A DNA stretch of 64,000 nucleotides from assembly GCA_021325515.1 (NCBI GenBank), contig JAJPHC010000010.1, forward strand, positions 1 to 64,000, given 5' to 3'. Below, one piece after another: positions 7,401 through 16,002 of the stretch. Made by a program: the position numbers and the translations under genes. Within the stretch, counting starts at the first letter, position 1. The number at the start of each line of letters is the position of its first letter. Below the pieces are notes generated by a model. It was not told the DNA's origin. It worked only from the letters and a program-made list of their open reading frames with translations, and ran no database searches. Source of the DNA: Acidobacteriota bacterium (lineage in GTDB: Bacteria; Acidobacteriota; Thermoanaerobaculia; Gp7-AA8).

Positions 7401-10355
7401 ATGGCGGCAGCTAAGATCCGAGTGAGCGACATCGCAAAGAGGATGGGGAAGTCCGAGAAGGACGTCATCTTCCAGCTCCAGTCGCTCGGTGCGGAGGTTT
7501 CGGACGCGAACGCGGTGCTGGAGCCCGAAGTGATTCAGGCGCTCATCACCGGCAAGAAACTCGCGACACGTTCGCGTACGGTCATCCTTCGCGAGGATAA
7601 GCCGCAGGTCGAGAAGAAGAAGGAAGCCGTCCGGCCTCCTCGCCCGATCGTGCAGCCGCCGGTGCGGGCGAAGAAGGTGCAGCCGGTGGAAGAGCCGGCC
7701 AGCGCGACTCCTGCGCCGCCCGCCGTCATCATTCCGGAGTTCCAGGAGGCCGCGGAAGCCGAAGAGCGCGCCGCGAAGGAAGCGCCTCCGGCCGCCGAGA
7801 AGCCGCATCGTGCGCCAGCGCACGAGGAGCCGGCCGCAGCGGCCGAGCCGCAGGCAGCCCAACCAGCGGCTGCAGCCGAAGCTCCGGCAGGGGCCGCCAC
7901 TCCCGCGTCCCAACCAGCGGCTGCAGCACAGCATCCGCAGCCGCACTCCCATCCGCATCCCCAACCAGCGGCTGCACCCAACCGGCAGATCGGTCCTACG
8001 GGCCCGCGCGCACGTGCGCCGCAGGGTCCGCGTCCGAACTACGCGGGGCAGGCGCCCGTCATGCGCCCCGGCGGCGGCCCGCAGGGTCCGCGTCCTTCGG
8101 GACCGGGCGGCGGTCCGCGTCCTCCGATGAATGCACGTCCTTCCGGTCCCGGTGGCCCGCGTCCGATGGGACCGGGCGGTCCGCGTCCCGGTGGTCCCGG
8201 CGGCCCGCGCCCGATGGGTGGTCCGGGCGGCCCGCGTCCCGGCGGTCCCGGGCTTCGTCCCGGTGGACCGGGACGTCCGATGGGCGCTCCTCCTCCGCCG
8301 CCTCCCAGCGGTGGCCCGATGGCGCCCCGCCGCAAGAAAGTCAGCGAGGGCGAAGATCTCTCGCCCAAGAAAAAGACGACGGGAAAACGCGGCAAGTCCG
8401 AGCGCCCGCAGGAAGTCGACAACGAACTGTTCACCAAAGGACCGTTCAGCGGCACGCAGATCATCAATGACGATCTCGGGCCGGACATCGTGATGCCGGA
8501 GGCCGACGACGACAAGCCGAAGACTCCGTCATCGCGCCGTGACACGCGCAAGCAGGCCGCGCCGGTTTCGGCGAAGGTCCTCAACTTCCAGCGGCCGACC
8601 GGCAAGGTCGCGCTGACGGAAGGCGTGACGGTGAAAGAGCTCGCCGACAAGCTCGGCGTGAAGGCGAACGACCTCATGAAGCACCTTCTGATGAAGAAGG
8701 GACTCATGGTGTCGATCAACGCGCCGCTCGGTGCCGAGCTCGCGCTCGAGATCGCAAAGGACCTGCAGATCGATGCGGAAATCGTCTCCTTCGAAGAGGC
8801 CGTCGAGCTCGAGACGATGGAGAAGAACAGCGGCACCGGCACGGTGCCTCGCGGTCCGGTCATCACGGTCATGGGTCACGTCGACCACGGCAAGACGTCG
8901 CTGCTCGACGCGATCCGCGAGACGAATGTCGCGGAGGGTGAGGCGGGCGGCATCACGCAGCACATCGGCGCGTACCACGTCGAGAAGCGCGGCCGCAAGA
9001 TCGTCTTCCTCGACACGCCGGGTCACGAGGCATTCACGATGATGCGCGCGCGCGGCGCGAAGGTGACGGACATCGTCATCCTCGTGGTCGCGGCCGACGA
9101 CGGCGTGATGCCGCAGACGAAGGAAGCAATCGACCACGCTCGCGCGGCGAAGGTGCCGATGATCGTGGCCATCAACAAGATCGACAAGCCGAATGCGAAC
9201 GTCGAACGCGTGCGCCGCGAGCTCGCGGAGAACGGCGTGCAGGTCGAGCAGTGGGGCGGCGATGTCGTCTCCGTCGAGGTCTCGGCCAAGCAGCGCAAGG
9301 GGATCGACGATCTGCTGGACATGATCCTGCTCACCGCCGACATCCTCGATCTCAAAGCGAATCCCGAGCTGGCGGCCAAGGGCGTCGTGCTCGAGGCGAA
9401 GAAGGAAGTCGGACGCGGAATCGTCGCCACGGTGCTCGTGCAGGACGGTACGCTGAAAGTCGGCGATCCCTTCTTCTCCGGTTCCACATGGGGCCGCGTC
9501 CGCGCGATGTCGGACGAGCGCGGCGAGCGCATCAAGGATGCAGGTCCCGCGACTCCGCTGCAGCTCACAGGATTCGAGGATGTGCCGAATGCCGGCGACA
9601 TGCTGCAAGTGGTCGATGACGAAACGCAGGCACGCGTGATCGGCCAGATGCGCCAGGAGAAGGTGCGCGAAGCGGCGCAGACGAAGGCGTCGCGCATGTC
9701 GCTCGATCAGCTCTTCCAGAAGATGCAGAAGGGCGAGGTCAAGGAGCTCAACGTCATCCTCAAGGCCGACGTGCAGGGCTCGGTCGAAGTGCTGGCCGAC
9801 ACCGTGCGCAAGCTCTCGACCGAGACGGTCAAGGTCAATGTGATCCACTCGTCGGTCGGCGCCGTGTCGACGAACGACGTGCTGCTGGCAACGGCGTCGG
9901 ATGCAATCGTCGTCGGCTTCAACGTCCGGCCGGAGCGGAATGCTGCGGAGCTGGCGGAGAAGGAAGGCGTCGACATCCGCCTCTACACCGTCATCTACAC
10001 GCTGGTGGACGAGCTGAAGTCTGCAATGGTCGGACTGCTCGAGCCGAAGTTCCAGGAAGTCTTCCAGGGCCGCGCCGAAGTGCGGAACACGTTCAAGGTG
10101 CCGAAGGCTGGTCTCGTCGCCGGCTGCATGGTCGTCGACGGCATCATTCCCCGCACTGCGACCGTTCGCCTGCTGCGCGATAACCGCGTGATCTACGAAG
10201 GCAAGATCGCTTCGCTGCGTCACTTCAAGAACGACGTCTCCGAAGTACGCCAGGGCTTCGAGTGCGGTATCGCAATCGAGAGGTTCCAGGACATCAAGGT
10301 CGGCGACGTGATCGAAGGCTTCAAGGTCGAGAAACTCGAACCGGCACTCACATAA
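7401..10355 (+). CDS. infB: Translation initiation factor IF-2
   Basis: The 984-residue GTPase places initiator tRNA on the 30S subunit. An N-terminal IF2_N helical module ([24 protein letters not shown]) is followed by a very long Pro/Ala/Gly/Arg linker (residues ~75-315) with [14 protein letters not shown]-type repeats, then a second IF2_N module ([22 protein letters not shown]). The G domain carries [12 protein letters not shown] (G1), DTPGHE (G3) and NKID (G4), followed by domains II, III and C2. Within the linker DNA the 15-mer CAACCAGCGGCTGCA occurs three times (about 7860-7975). The ribosome site AAGGAG lies at 7390-7395. Third gene of the rimP-nusA cluster, 29 bp after nusA. Confidence 0.96.
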   Translation: MAAAKIRVSDIAKRMGKSEKDVIFQLQSLGAEVSDANAVLEPEVIQALITGKKLATRSRTVILREDKPQVEKKKEAVRPPRPIVQPPVRAKKVQPVEEPASATPAPPAVIIPEFQEAAEAEERAAKEAPPAAEKPHRAPAHEEPAAAAEPQAAQPAAAAEAPAGAATPASQPAAAAQHPQPHSHPHPQPAAAPNRQIGPTGPRARAPQGPRPNYAGQAPVMRPGGGPQGPRPSGPGGGPRPPMNARPSGPGGPRPMGPGGPRPGGPGGPRPMGGPGGPRPGGPGLRPGGPGRPMGAPPPPPPSGGPMAPRRKKVSEGEDLSPKKKTTGKRGKSERPQEVDNELFTKGPFSGTQIINDDLGPDIVMPEADDDKPKTPSSRRDTRKQAAPVSAKVLNFQRPTGKVALTEGVTVKELADKLGVKANDLMKHLLMKKGLMVSINAPLGAELALEIAKDLQIDAEIVSFEEAVELETMEKNSGTGTVPRGPVITVMGHVDHGKTSLLDAIRETNVAEGEAGGITQHIGAYHVEKRGRKIVFLDTPGHEAFTMMRARGAKVTDIVILVVAADDGVMPQTKEAIDHARAAKVPMIVAINKIDKPNANVERVRRELAENGVQVEQWGGDVVSVEVSAKQRKGIDDLLDMILLTADILDLKANPELAAKGVVLEAKKEVGRGIVATVLVQDGTLKVGDPFFSGSTWGRVRAMSDERGERIKDAGPATPLQLTGFEDVPNAGDMLQVVDDETQARVIGQMRQEKVREAAQTKASRMSLDQLFQKMQKGEVKELNVILKADVQGSVEVLADTVRKLSTETVKVNVIHSSVGAVSTNDVLLATASDAIVVGFNVRPERNAAELAEKEGVDIRLYTVIYTLVDELKSAMVGLLEPKFQEVFQGRAEVRNTFKVPKAGLVAGCMVVDGIIPRTATVRLLRDNRVIYEGKIASLRHFKNDVSEVRQGFECGIAIERFQDIKVGDVIEGFKVEKLEPALT

Positions 10356-10370
10356 CTGCGTCCCCACGTC

Positions 10371-10399
10371 CCCCTCGCCCCGCTTCGCGGGGAGAGGGG
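10371..10399. repeat. GC palindrome between infB and ylxP
   Basis: CCCCTC-G-CCCCGC, loop TTC, GCGGGG-A-GAGGGG forms a 12-bp stem with one mismatch. It is followed by TTCAGGGGTGAGGGG up to 10414. From memory this resembles a CCTCGCCCCGC...GCGGGGAGAGGGG intergenic palindrome scattered in many genomes. It has no T tract, so it is more likely a dispersed repeat or mRNA-processing element than a terminator. Confidence 0.7.
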
Positions 10400-10423
10400 T
10401 TCAGGGGTGAGGGGCGGTTCTAA

Positions 10424-10732
10424 ATGCTCGTCGTCGTCGCACTCTTCGAGCTCTACATCGAATACGCGCAGTCTCTCAAGGAGAAGCGGATGGTGGTCAA
10501 AAGCCTCCGCGACAAGCTGCGCCATCGTTTCGAGATCTCGGCGGCGGAAGTCGGTCTGCAGGACGTTCACCAGCGTGCGAGGCTCGCCGTTTCCTTCGTC
10601 GTGACGGAACATGCGACTGCGGACGCGATGCTCGATAGAATCGTCGAGTTCATCGAGTCGAACACCGACGCGACGCTGACCGGCTTCACGAGCGAGAAGC
10701 TCGAATTCGACGAGACTGCATCATTGGGGTGA
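10424..10732 (+). CDS. ylxP: DUF503 family protein (YlxP-like)
   Basis: The 102-residue product matches the DUF503/YlxP family: an N-terminal hydrophobic strand (MLVVVALFELYIEYAQSLKEKRMVVKSLRDKL), followed by NISAAEVG-type EISAAEVGLQDVHQRARLAVSFV. The family commonly lies between infB and rbfA, as here, and is thought to act in ribosome assembly, though its biochemical role is not established. It ends 1 bp before rbfA (TGAAATG), so the two are probably translationally coupled. The ribosome site upstream is weak, lying in the GAGGGGCGG tail of the preceding palindrome. Confidence 0.88.
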   Translation: MLVVVALFELYIEYAQSLKEKRMVVKSLRDKLRHRFEISAAEVGLQDVHQRARLAVSFVVTEHATADAMLDRIVEFIESNTDATLTGFTSEKLEFDETASLG

Positions 10733-10733
10733 A

Positions 10734-11123
10734 ATGAAAAAGACAAGACGCACCTCCCGCGTGGGAGAGATGGTTCGCGACGCGCTCGTCGAAGTCTTCC
10801 GTCACGATCTGAAGACCGACCTCGGCTTCACGTCGATCACGGATGTGGAAGTGAGTCCCGACCTCCATTTCGCACGCGTCTACATCAGCGGGTTGAAGGA
10901 AGACGAGACGCGCGAGGTCGTCGAGCGGCTGCAGGATTTGCGCGGCCGCGTCCGCAAGTTCCTCGGCGCACGCATCCGCCTGCGCTACACGCCCGAGCTC
11001 GACTTCCGCTACGACGAGACGACGATGCGCGCCAGCCGCATCGAGGAAATTCTCATGCAGGTCGCGCCGAAGCCCGCGCCGGAGCCGGAAGGGGAGCCGG
11101 AGGGAGAGGATGACGAGTCCTGA
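10734..11123 (+). CDS. rbfA: Ribosome-binding factor A
   Basis: The 129-residue KH-like protein acts in late 30S maturation and 16S 5'-end processing. The characteristic segments are RRTSRVGEMVRDALVEVFRH near the N terminus, then VEVSPDLHFARVYISGL, and LGARIRLRYTPELDFRYDET toward the C terminus. An acidic Pro/Glu tail (PAPEPEGEPEGEDD) closes the protein. It starts 1 bp after the DUF503 stop and is the last forward gene of this block. orn converges on it with 6 bp between the two stops. Confidence 0.95.
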   Translation: MKKTRRTSRVGEMVRDALVEVFRHDLKTDLGFTSITDVEVSPDLHFARVYISGLKEDETREVVERLQDLRGRVRKFLGARIRLRYTPELDFRYDETTMRASRIEEILMQVAPKPAPEPEGEPEGEDDES

Positions 11124-11129
11124 GCCGCG

Positions 11130-11678
11130 TCAGCGCGGGACGAACACGTTGTCTCTGTAGAACCGCAGCTCCGCGATCGACTCCTCGATATCGTCCTGTG
11201 CGCGGTGCAGTTCCAGCTTCGCGGGCGGTTCGTACTTCCCGCCGTACCACTCCTTCGCCAGCAGCTTGATCGAGCTCACGTCGATTACCTTGTAGTGCAG
11301 GAACTCTTCGAGGCGGGGCATGTACTTCGCGATGAAGCGCTTGTCCTGGCCGATCGAGTTGCCGCAGAGCGGCGCGGTTTTCTTATAGCAATACTTCTTG
11401 ACGAACTTCAGCACCTGCTCCTCGGCGTCGGTGAGCCGGACGCCTTCGGACTCGATGCGGTCGAGCAGGCCGCTCCGTTTGTGCGTCCTCCGGTTCCAGG
11501 CGTCCATCATCGCCAGCTTTGCCTTGGGCTGGCGGATCGCCAGCACGGGCCCGCGCGCGATGATCTCGAGGTCGTAGTTTGTGATGATGACGGCGATCTC
11601 GATCAGAACGTTGCGGTCGGGGTCGAGCCCGGTCATCTCGCAATCGATCCAGACGAGGTTCTTCCTGCTCCGTGCCAT
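11130..11678 (-). CDS. orn: Oligoribonuclease
   Basis: The 182-residue DEDDh exonuclease degrades 2-5-nt RNAs and the cyclic di-GMP product pGpG. Exo I is LVWIDCEMTGLD (Asp12 and Glu14 region), Exo II follows in the middle (CGNSIGQDKRFIAKYMP) and Exo III is ELHRAQDDIEESIAELRFYR with the catalytic His and Asp. Length equals the E. coli enzyme. It is read opposite to the surrounding rbfA/truB block, downstream of a small Cys-rich gene (12-bp gap), so those two may share a transcript. Because it clears pGpG it could complete c-di-GMP turnover with the GGDEF-EAL protein in this window. Confidence 0.95.
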   Translation of the reverse strand: MARSRKNLVWIDCEMTGLDPDRNVLIEIAVIITNYDLEIIARGPVLAIRQPKAKLAMMDAWNRRTHKRSGLLDRIESEGVRLTDAEEQVLKFVKKYCYKKTAPLCGNSIGQDKRFIAKYMPRLEEFLHYKVIDVSSIKLLAKEWYGGKYEPPAKLELHRAQDDIEESIAELRFYRDNVFVPR

Positions 11679-11690
11679 GAGCCGGAATTC

Positions 11691-12011
11691 TTACACGAAG
11701 TTCGGTTCCCAGTCGTCGTCGAGAAGATCATCGAGGCCGGTGTTGTCCTCGTCCGGCATTTCGGGCTCGCCGCCGGTCGGCACCGGGAAGGGCCTGCCAT
11801 CGGAGTCCTCGTCGCCCGGCGCAGTGAGGAACACGCACGGCTTCACTCCGGCTCTTCGGGCGCCGGCGAAGAGCTTGCGGCGCTCGCGCTCCGTGAGCGA
11901 ATCGAGATTCGTGATCTCCCGGTCGCAGGTGGAGCAATGACGCCGTACGAGATCGGATCCGATGAGATCGTCCCACTTCTTCTCACACAAGAAGGTGAAC
12001 CGGATCTCCAT
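11691..12011 (-). CDS. Small cysteine-motif protein, unknown function
   Basis: A 106-residue product beginning MEIRFTFLCEKKWDDL. Cys9, Cys26 and Cys29 (C..., RRHCSTCDREITNLDSLTERE) resemble a small metal-binding module seen at the start of other proteins (a KxWDDL...R.C..C..EV..LS pattern). A fourth Cys is in KPCVFLTA. The C-terminal third is acidic and probably disordered, ending DDDWEPNFV. A much longer open frame extends upstream to 13130, but it is antisense to truB, so the first convincing Met is at 12011. It lies directly upstream of orn. Zinc binding is an inference. Confidence 0.6.
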   Translation of the reverse strand: MEIRFTFLCEKKWDDLIGSDLVRRHCSTCDREITNLDSLTERERRKLFAGARRAGVKPCVFLTAPGDEDSDGRPFPVPTGGEPEMPDEDNTGLDDLLDDDWEPNFV

Positions 12012-12104
12012 GCGATGAGTGTACGCCGGTTGAACGCGTTCGAAAAAAATGGCTGGTACTGCGGGCGAGGCGCTGCACTCCATCTGATATCCTCCGCGAC
12101 CAAA

Positions 12105-13049
12105 ATGCGCGACCGTGCCCCTCATCTCAAAGAACCACGCGCCGATGGCGTGCTCCTCGTCGACAAGAAATCCGGCATGACCTCTCATGATGTCGTGGAG
12201 GCGGTACGCCGTCGCTCCAACATCAAGAAGATCGGCCACACGGGTACGCTCGATCCGCTCGCGACGGGCCTGCTCGTCCTCTGTGTCGGCAAGGCGACGC
12301 GGCTGCAGAACTACCTCATGGGGATGGAGAAGACGTACGAGGGAACGATCCAGTTCGGCTGGGCGACCGACTCGTACGATGCGGAAGGGACGCCGGCAGG
12401 GGAGCCGGTTCCCGTCGACGTGACGCACATCGATTTCAAGCCGCTGCTGGCGAAGCTCACCGGCGAGCTCGAGCAGATGCCGCCGCAGTTCTCCGCGAAG
12501 AAAGTGCAGGGCGTTCGCGCCTATGAGCTTGCGCGCAAGGGCGAAGTCGCGAACCTGACTCCGAAGAAGGTCACGGTCTACGAATTCGAGATCACCAAAG
12601 TCGACGGATCGACTGCACAATTTCGTGTGCGGTCCTCGGCGGGCACGTACGTCCGCTCGCTCGCACACGAGCTCGGCGCCTCGGCCGGAGTGCCTGCGCA
12701 CCTCAAGGAACTGCGCCGCACGGTCATCGGGAACTTCGACGTCAGAGATGCGATCACCGTCGACCGCGTCATGGAAGCCACCGCCGACCAGATTCTCGCG
12801 AAGCCGCAATTCCAGAGCATGAACGACATCGACCTTCCGCTGCCGAAGCTCCGCATCGACTGGAGCCAGCAGGGGAAGATGATGCAGGGGCAGGGCGTGA
12901 TCATGACGCCGTCCGTCGCGGTCAGGCAGGGCGACCTCCTGGCACTCGGCAATCCGAGCGATCAGTTGGTCGTGATCGGCGAAGTCGCAAAGGTGCTGAG
13001 GGAGGGCGGCCCCGTCGAGGTCAAGCCGAAAGTCGTTCTGGCAGGGTAG
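12105..13049 (+). CDS. truB: tRNA pseudouridine(55) synthase TruB
   Basis: The 314-residue enzyme makes pseudouridine 55 in the T loop of tRNAs. The catalytic motif GHTGTLDPLATGLLVLCVGKATR (Asp nucleophile) is near residue 45, after GVLLVDKKSGMTSHDVV. YEGTIQFGWATDSYDAEG and the thumb-loop segment LTGELEQMPPQFSAKKVQG follow, then RVRSSAGTYVRSLAHELG. The C-terminal ~60 residues may be a PUA-like domain. A longer frame extends back to 11205 but is antisense to orn; Met at 12105 fits the family N terminus. Classic position before rpsO and pnp. Confidence 0.94.
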   Translation: MRDRAPHLKEPRADGVLLVDKKSGMTSHDVVEAVRRRSNIKKIGHTGTLDPLATGLLVLCVGKATRLQNYLMGMEKTYEGTIQFGWATDSYDAEGTPAGEPVPVDVTHIDFKPLLAKLTGELEQMPPQFSAKKVQGVRAYELARKGEVANLTPKKVTVYEFEITKVDGSTAQFRVRSSAGTYVRSLAHELGASAGVPAHLKELRRTVIGNFDVRDAITVDRVMEATADQILAKPQFQSMNDIDLPLPKLRIDWSQQGKMMQGQGVIMTPSVAVRQGDLLALGNPSDQLVVIGEVAKVLREGGPVEVKPKVVLAG

Positions 13050-13116
13050 CCAGGCAGGGCCGCCTTTTGGTTTCAACGAGATGCGAGTTGCCTGGCCAAA
13101 ACCCGACCTCTCGGGA

Positions 13117-13145
13117 TTGTTTTTCCCCACTCCCCCTGTTATGGT
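13117..13145 (+). promoter_or_regulatory. Probable promoter for rpsO-pnp
   Basis: TTGTTT at 13117-13122 and TATGGT at 13140-13145 with a 17-nt spacer, in the truB-rpsO gap. Transcription would begin near 13152, leaving about a 55-nt leader. Confidence 0.5.
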
Positions 13146-13182
13146 GTCGCGATTTCTAAGACTACGTGTATCTATAGGTACG

Positions 13183-13199
13183 CTTAACCGGTTAAGGAG
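13183..13199 (+). promoter_or_regulatory. Palindrome overlapping the rpsO ribosome-binding site
   Basis: CTTAACCGGTTAAG (13183-13196) is a perfect 14-bp palindrome whose right arm overlaps the Shine-Dalgarno AAGGAG (13194-13199), 8 nt before the TTG start. Folding would hide the ribosome site. S15 represses its own mRNA in several bacteria through different leader structures, so this is a candidate S15 operator, unproven here. Confidence 0.45.
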
Positions 13200-13207
13200 A
13201 CTGGATT

Positions 13208-13477
13208 TTGTCGACCACGAAAGAACAGAAGCATGACCTCATCAACCAGTTCGCCGTCCATGAGGGCGACACTGGCTCCCCGGAAGTGCAGATCGCACTT
13301 CTCTCGAACCGCATCACTTACCTCACCGAGCACTTCAAGACGCACGCGAAGGATCACCATAGCCGTCGCGGTCTGCTGAAGCTCGTCGGCCGCCGCCGCC
13401 GCCTTCTCGATTACCTCAAGAAGACCGACTCCGAGCGCTACCGCACGATCATCGACAAGCTCGGCATTCGCAAGTAA
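13208..13477 (+). CDS. rpsO: 30S ribosomal protein S15
   Basis: The 89-residue primary 16S rRNA-binding protein. Diagnostic segments are [38 protein letters not shown] and [13 protein letters not shown], with full family length. The start codon is TTG, preceded by a strong AAGGAG at 13194-13199; the next in-frame Met candidates lie too far inside. It is followed by a strong terminator, so much of its mRNA is probably monocistronic with pnp downstream. Confidence 0.96.
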   Translation: MSTTKEQKHDLINQFAVHEGDTGSPEVQIALLSNRITYLTEHFKTHAKDHHSRRGLLKLVGRRRRLLDYLKKTDSERYRTIIDKLGIRK

Positions 13478-13486
13478 TGCACGTGT

Positions 13487-13517
13487 AGGACAGGCGCCCT
13501 CGCCTGTCCTTTTTTTT
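13487..13517 (+). terminator. Intrinsic terminator after rpsO
   Basis: AGGACAGGCG (13487-13496), loop CCCT, CGCCTGTCCT (13501-13510), then a run of T to 13517. A perfect 10-bp stem, 9 nt after the rpsO stop. Confidence 0.92.
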
Positions 13518-13530
13518 ACCCGAAGTCGAC

Positions 13531-13554
13531 AGGACAGGCGAGGGCGCCTGTCCT
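13531..13554 (-). repeat. Inverted copy of the rpsO terminator palindrome
   Basis: The 24 bases at 13531-13554 are the exact reverse complement of 13487-13510 (stem AGGACAGGCG, loop AGGG, stem CGCCTGTCCT), lacking the T tract on this strand. The two copies could pair with each other over 24 bp as well as fold separately. This looks like a pair of dispersed intergenic palindromes in the rpsO-pnp gap. Confidence 0.85.
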
Positions 13555-13648
13555 GCACCCCTCCGGCCGGATCCCATCGTTCGGCCACAGCGGACAAATC
13601 ACAAAGCCCGAGGTGATGAGTGGCCTCGCGGCAACAACGAAGGGAAAC

Positions 13649-15949
13649 ATGGCTCACAAGAAAGAAATGCAGATCGGCGGGAAATCCCTGTCGCTCGAGA
13701 CGGGTGCGGTCGCACGCCAGGCCAATGGCGCATGCGTCGTCCGTTACGGCGATACGGTCGTTCTCGCAACCGCCTGCTACCGAGAGGGCAACGTCCTTGG
13801 GGACTTCATGCCTCTCACCGTCGACTACAAGGAGTACACGTACGCCGGCGGCCGCATCCCGGGCGGCTTCTTCAAGCGTGAAGGACGCCCGACCGAGAAG
13901 GAGATCCTGACCTCGCGTCTGATCGATCGTCCTCTCCGTCCTTCCTTCCAGAAGGGCTACCGGCAGGAAACGCAGATCATCGCGCTCGTCCTCTCCGCCG
14001 ATGGAGACAACGATCCCGATGTGCTCGCGATCAATGCCGCATCGGCGGCGCTCTTCATCTCCGAGATTCCGTTCCTCAATCCGATCGGTGCCGTCCGCGT
14101 CGGCTACATCGACGGCCAGATCGTCATCAACCCGACCAACGCGCAGCGCGATCTCTCCGACCTCGACCTCGTCGTCGCCGGTACGGATGACGCGATCGTG
14201 ATGGTCGAGGCGGGCGCGCGCGAAGTCAGCGAGAACGTCGTTCTCGACGCATTCGACGCAGCCCACGCCGAGATCCGCCGCATTTGCGACCTGCAGCGCG
14301 AGCTGCGCGCCGCGGCGGGCAAGGAAAAGATTCAGGTCACCTACACGCCGAAGTTCACCGACGAGCAGCTCAATGAGCTGATGTCGCAGTTCGCCGCGCC
14401 GCTGCGCGAGGCGATGCTGACGACCGGCAAGCATGCGCGCCGCGATGCGATGCGCAATGTGAAGGCGCAGGTCGTCGCGACCGTTCCCGCCGACGACGCC
14501 GAGAAGCTCGCTTCCGTCGAAGCCGCGTTCGCCGAGATGGAAGTGCACGTCTTCCGCAATGTGATGCTCAAGGAGAACATGCGCGTCGACGGCCGCAAGT
14601 TCGACGAGATCCGTCCGATCACGATCGACCTCAGCGTCCTGCCGCGTACGCATGGCTCCGCGATCTTCACGCGCGGCGAGACCCAGGCGCTCGTCACCGT
14701 CACCCTCGGCACTCCTCAGGAAGCGCAGAAGATCGAAGACTTCGAAGGCGAGACCTTCCAGCGCTTCATGTTGCATTACAACTTCCCGCCGTTCTCGGTC
14801 GGTGAAGTGAAGTTCCTCCGCGGTCCGGCGCGCCGCGAGATCGGCCACGGCAATCTCGCACGCCGCGCTCTGCAGCCGCTGCTTCCGTCCGAAGCGGAAT
14901 TCCCCTACACGATCCGCGTCGTCAGCGACATTCTCGAGTCGAACGGTTCGTCGTCGATGGCTTCGGTGTGCGGCGGTTCGCTCGCACTGATGGAAGCCGG
15001 CGTGCCGATGAAGGCCGCGGTTGCGGGCGTCGCGATGGGTCTGGTGACCGGTGAGAACCACACGGTCGTCCTCTCCGACATCGCCGGCATGGAAGATCAC
15101 GAAGGCGACATGGACTTCAAGGTCGCCGGCACGCGCAACGGCATCACGGCGCTGCAGATGGACATCAAGGTCGCCGGCCTCTCGCGTGCAGTGATGGCGC
15201 AGGCGCTGGCGCAGGCCAACGCCGGACGGATGCACATCCTCGACAAGATGGACGCGATGATCGCGCAGCCGAAGACGGAGCTCTCCGAGTTCGCGCCGCG
15301 CCTCTACACGATCATGGTGCCGAAGGATCGCATCCGCGACGTCATCGGCTCGGGCGGCAAGACGATCCGCTGGATCGTCGAAGAGACCGGAACGAAGATC
15401 GATGTCGATGATGACGGCAAGGTGACGATCGCCTCGATGGATGTCGCATCGGCGAATCGCGCGATCGAGATCATCAAGGGCCTCACGGCCTCGCCGGAGA
15501 TCGGCGCGAATTACAAAGGCACCGTCAAGCGCATCGAACCGTACGGAGCATTCGTCGAGATCCTGCCGGGTCAGGACGGACTGCTGCACATCTCCGAGAT
15601 GGCGCACACGCGCGTCGGCCAGGTGACCGATCTCTTCCAGATCGGCGACGAGGTCGAAGTGCAGGTCGTCGGCATCGAGCCGGATTCCGGCAAGATCCGT
15701 CTGTCGCGCAAGCCGTTGCTTCCACCTCCGACCGAGGAGGAGCTCGCGGCTGCACGCGAAGCGCGCGACCGCGCACCGCGCCGCGACGATCGCGGTGATC
15801 GCGGTCCGCGTCATGGCGGAGGTGGACATGGTGGCGGCGATCGCGATCGCCATCGCGGTCCGCGCCGTGATGACCGTGGCCCGCGCGGTCCGCGCCGCGA
15901 AGGCGGCGGCGGTGGCGGCGAAGGCCACAACAACAACAGCAACGACTAA
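13649..15949 (+). CDS. pnp: Polyribonucleotide nucleotidyltransferase (PNPase)
   Basis: The 766-residue phosphorolytic 3'-5' exoribonuclease. Two RNase PH-like domains (residues ~10-230 and ~315-545, the second with GVPMKAAVAGVAMGLV and DHEGDMDFKVAGT) flank an all-helical linker. KH (DVIGSGGKTIRWIVEETG) and S1 (GTVKRIEPYGAFVEILPGQDGLLHISEMA) domains follow. An unusual ~60-residue RGG/RDR-type tail (RDDRGDRGPRHGGGGHGG) ends the protein and probably adds RNA affinity. An in-frame upstream ATG exists at 13613, but AAGGGA at 13639-13644 and the family N terminus (MAHKKEMQIGGK) support 13649. Confidence 0.95.
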   Translation: MAHKKEMQIGGKSLSLETGAVARQANGACVVRYGDTVVLATACYREGNVLGDFMPLTVDYKEYTYAGGRIPGGFFKREGRPTEKEILTSRLIDRPLRPSFQKGYRQETQIIALVLSADGDNDPDVLAINAASAALFISEIPFLNPIGAVRVGYIDGQIVINPTNAQRDLSDLDLVVAGTDDAIVMVEAGAREVSENVVLDAFDAAHAEIRRICDLQRELRAAAGKEKIQVTYTPKFTDEQLNELMSQFAAPLREAMLTTGKHARRDAMRNVKAQVVATVPADDAEKLASVEAAFAEMEVHVFRNVMLKENMRVDGRKFDEIRPITIDLSVLPRTHGSAIFTRGETQALVTVTLGTPQEAQKIEDFEGETFQRFMLHYNFPPFSVGEVKFLRGPARREIGHGNLARRALQPLLPSEAEFPYTIRVVSDILESNGSSSMASVCGGSLALMEAGVPMKAAVAGVAMGLVTGENHTVVLSDIAGMEDHEGDMDFKVAGTRNGITALQMDIKVAGLSRAVMAQALAQANAGRMHILDKMDAMIAQPKTELSEFAPRLYTIMVPKDRIRDVIGSGGKTIRWIVEETGTKIDVDDDGKVTIASMDVASANRAIEIIKGLTASPEIGANYKGTVKRIEPYGAFVEILPGQDGLLHISEMAHTRVGQVTDLFQIGDEVEVQVVGIEPDSGKIRLSRKPLLPPPTEEELAAAREARDRAPRRDDRGDRGPRHGGGGHGGGDRDRHRGPRRDDRGPRGPRREGGGGGGEGHNNNSND

Positions 15950-15958
15950 CGAAGCAGA

Positions 15959-15992
15959 GAAGGCCGCCGGAAACGGCGGCCTTCTTGTTTTC
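15959..15992 (+). terminator. Intrinsic terminator after pnp
   Basis: GAAGGCCGCCG (15959-15969), loop GAAA, CGGCGGCCTTC (15974-15984), followed by TTGTTTTC. An 11-bp stem placed between convergent pnp and the oxidoreductase gene, so it may serve both. Confidence 0.9.
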
Positions 15993-16002
15993 GGGCGCGA
16001 GG

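Noticed and set aside
8529-10367. A 612-codon frame antisense to infB
   Set aside because: It is antisense to the conserved IF-2 G domain, with no recognisable motif.
13184-15928. A 914-codon frame antisense to pnp
   Set aside because: It lies opposite the intact PNPase and has shadow-frame composition.
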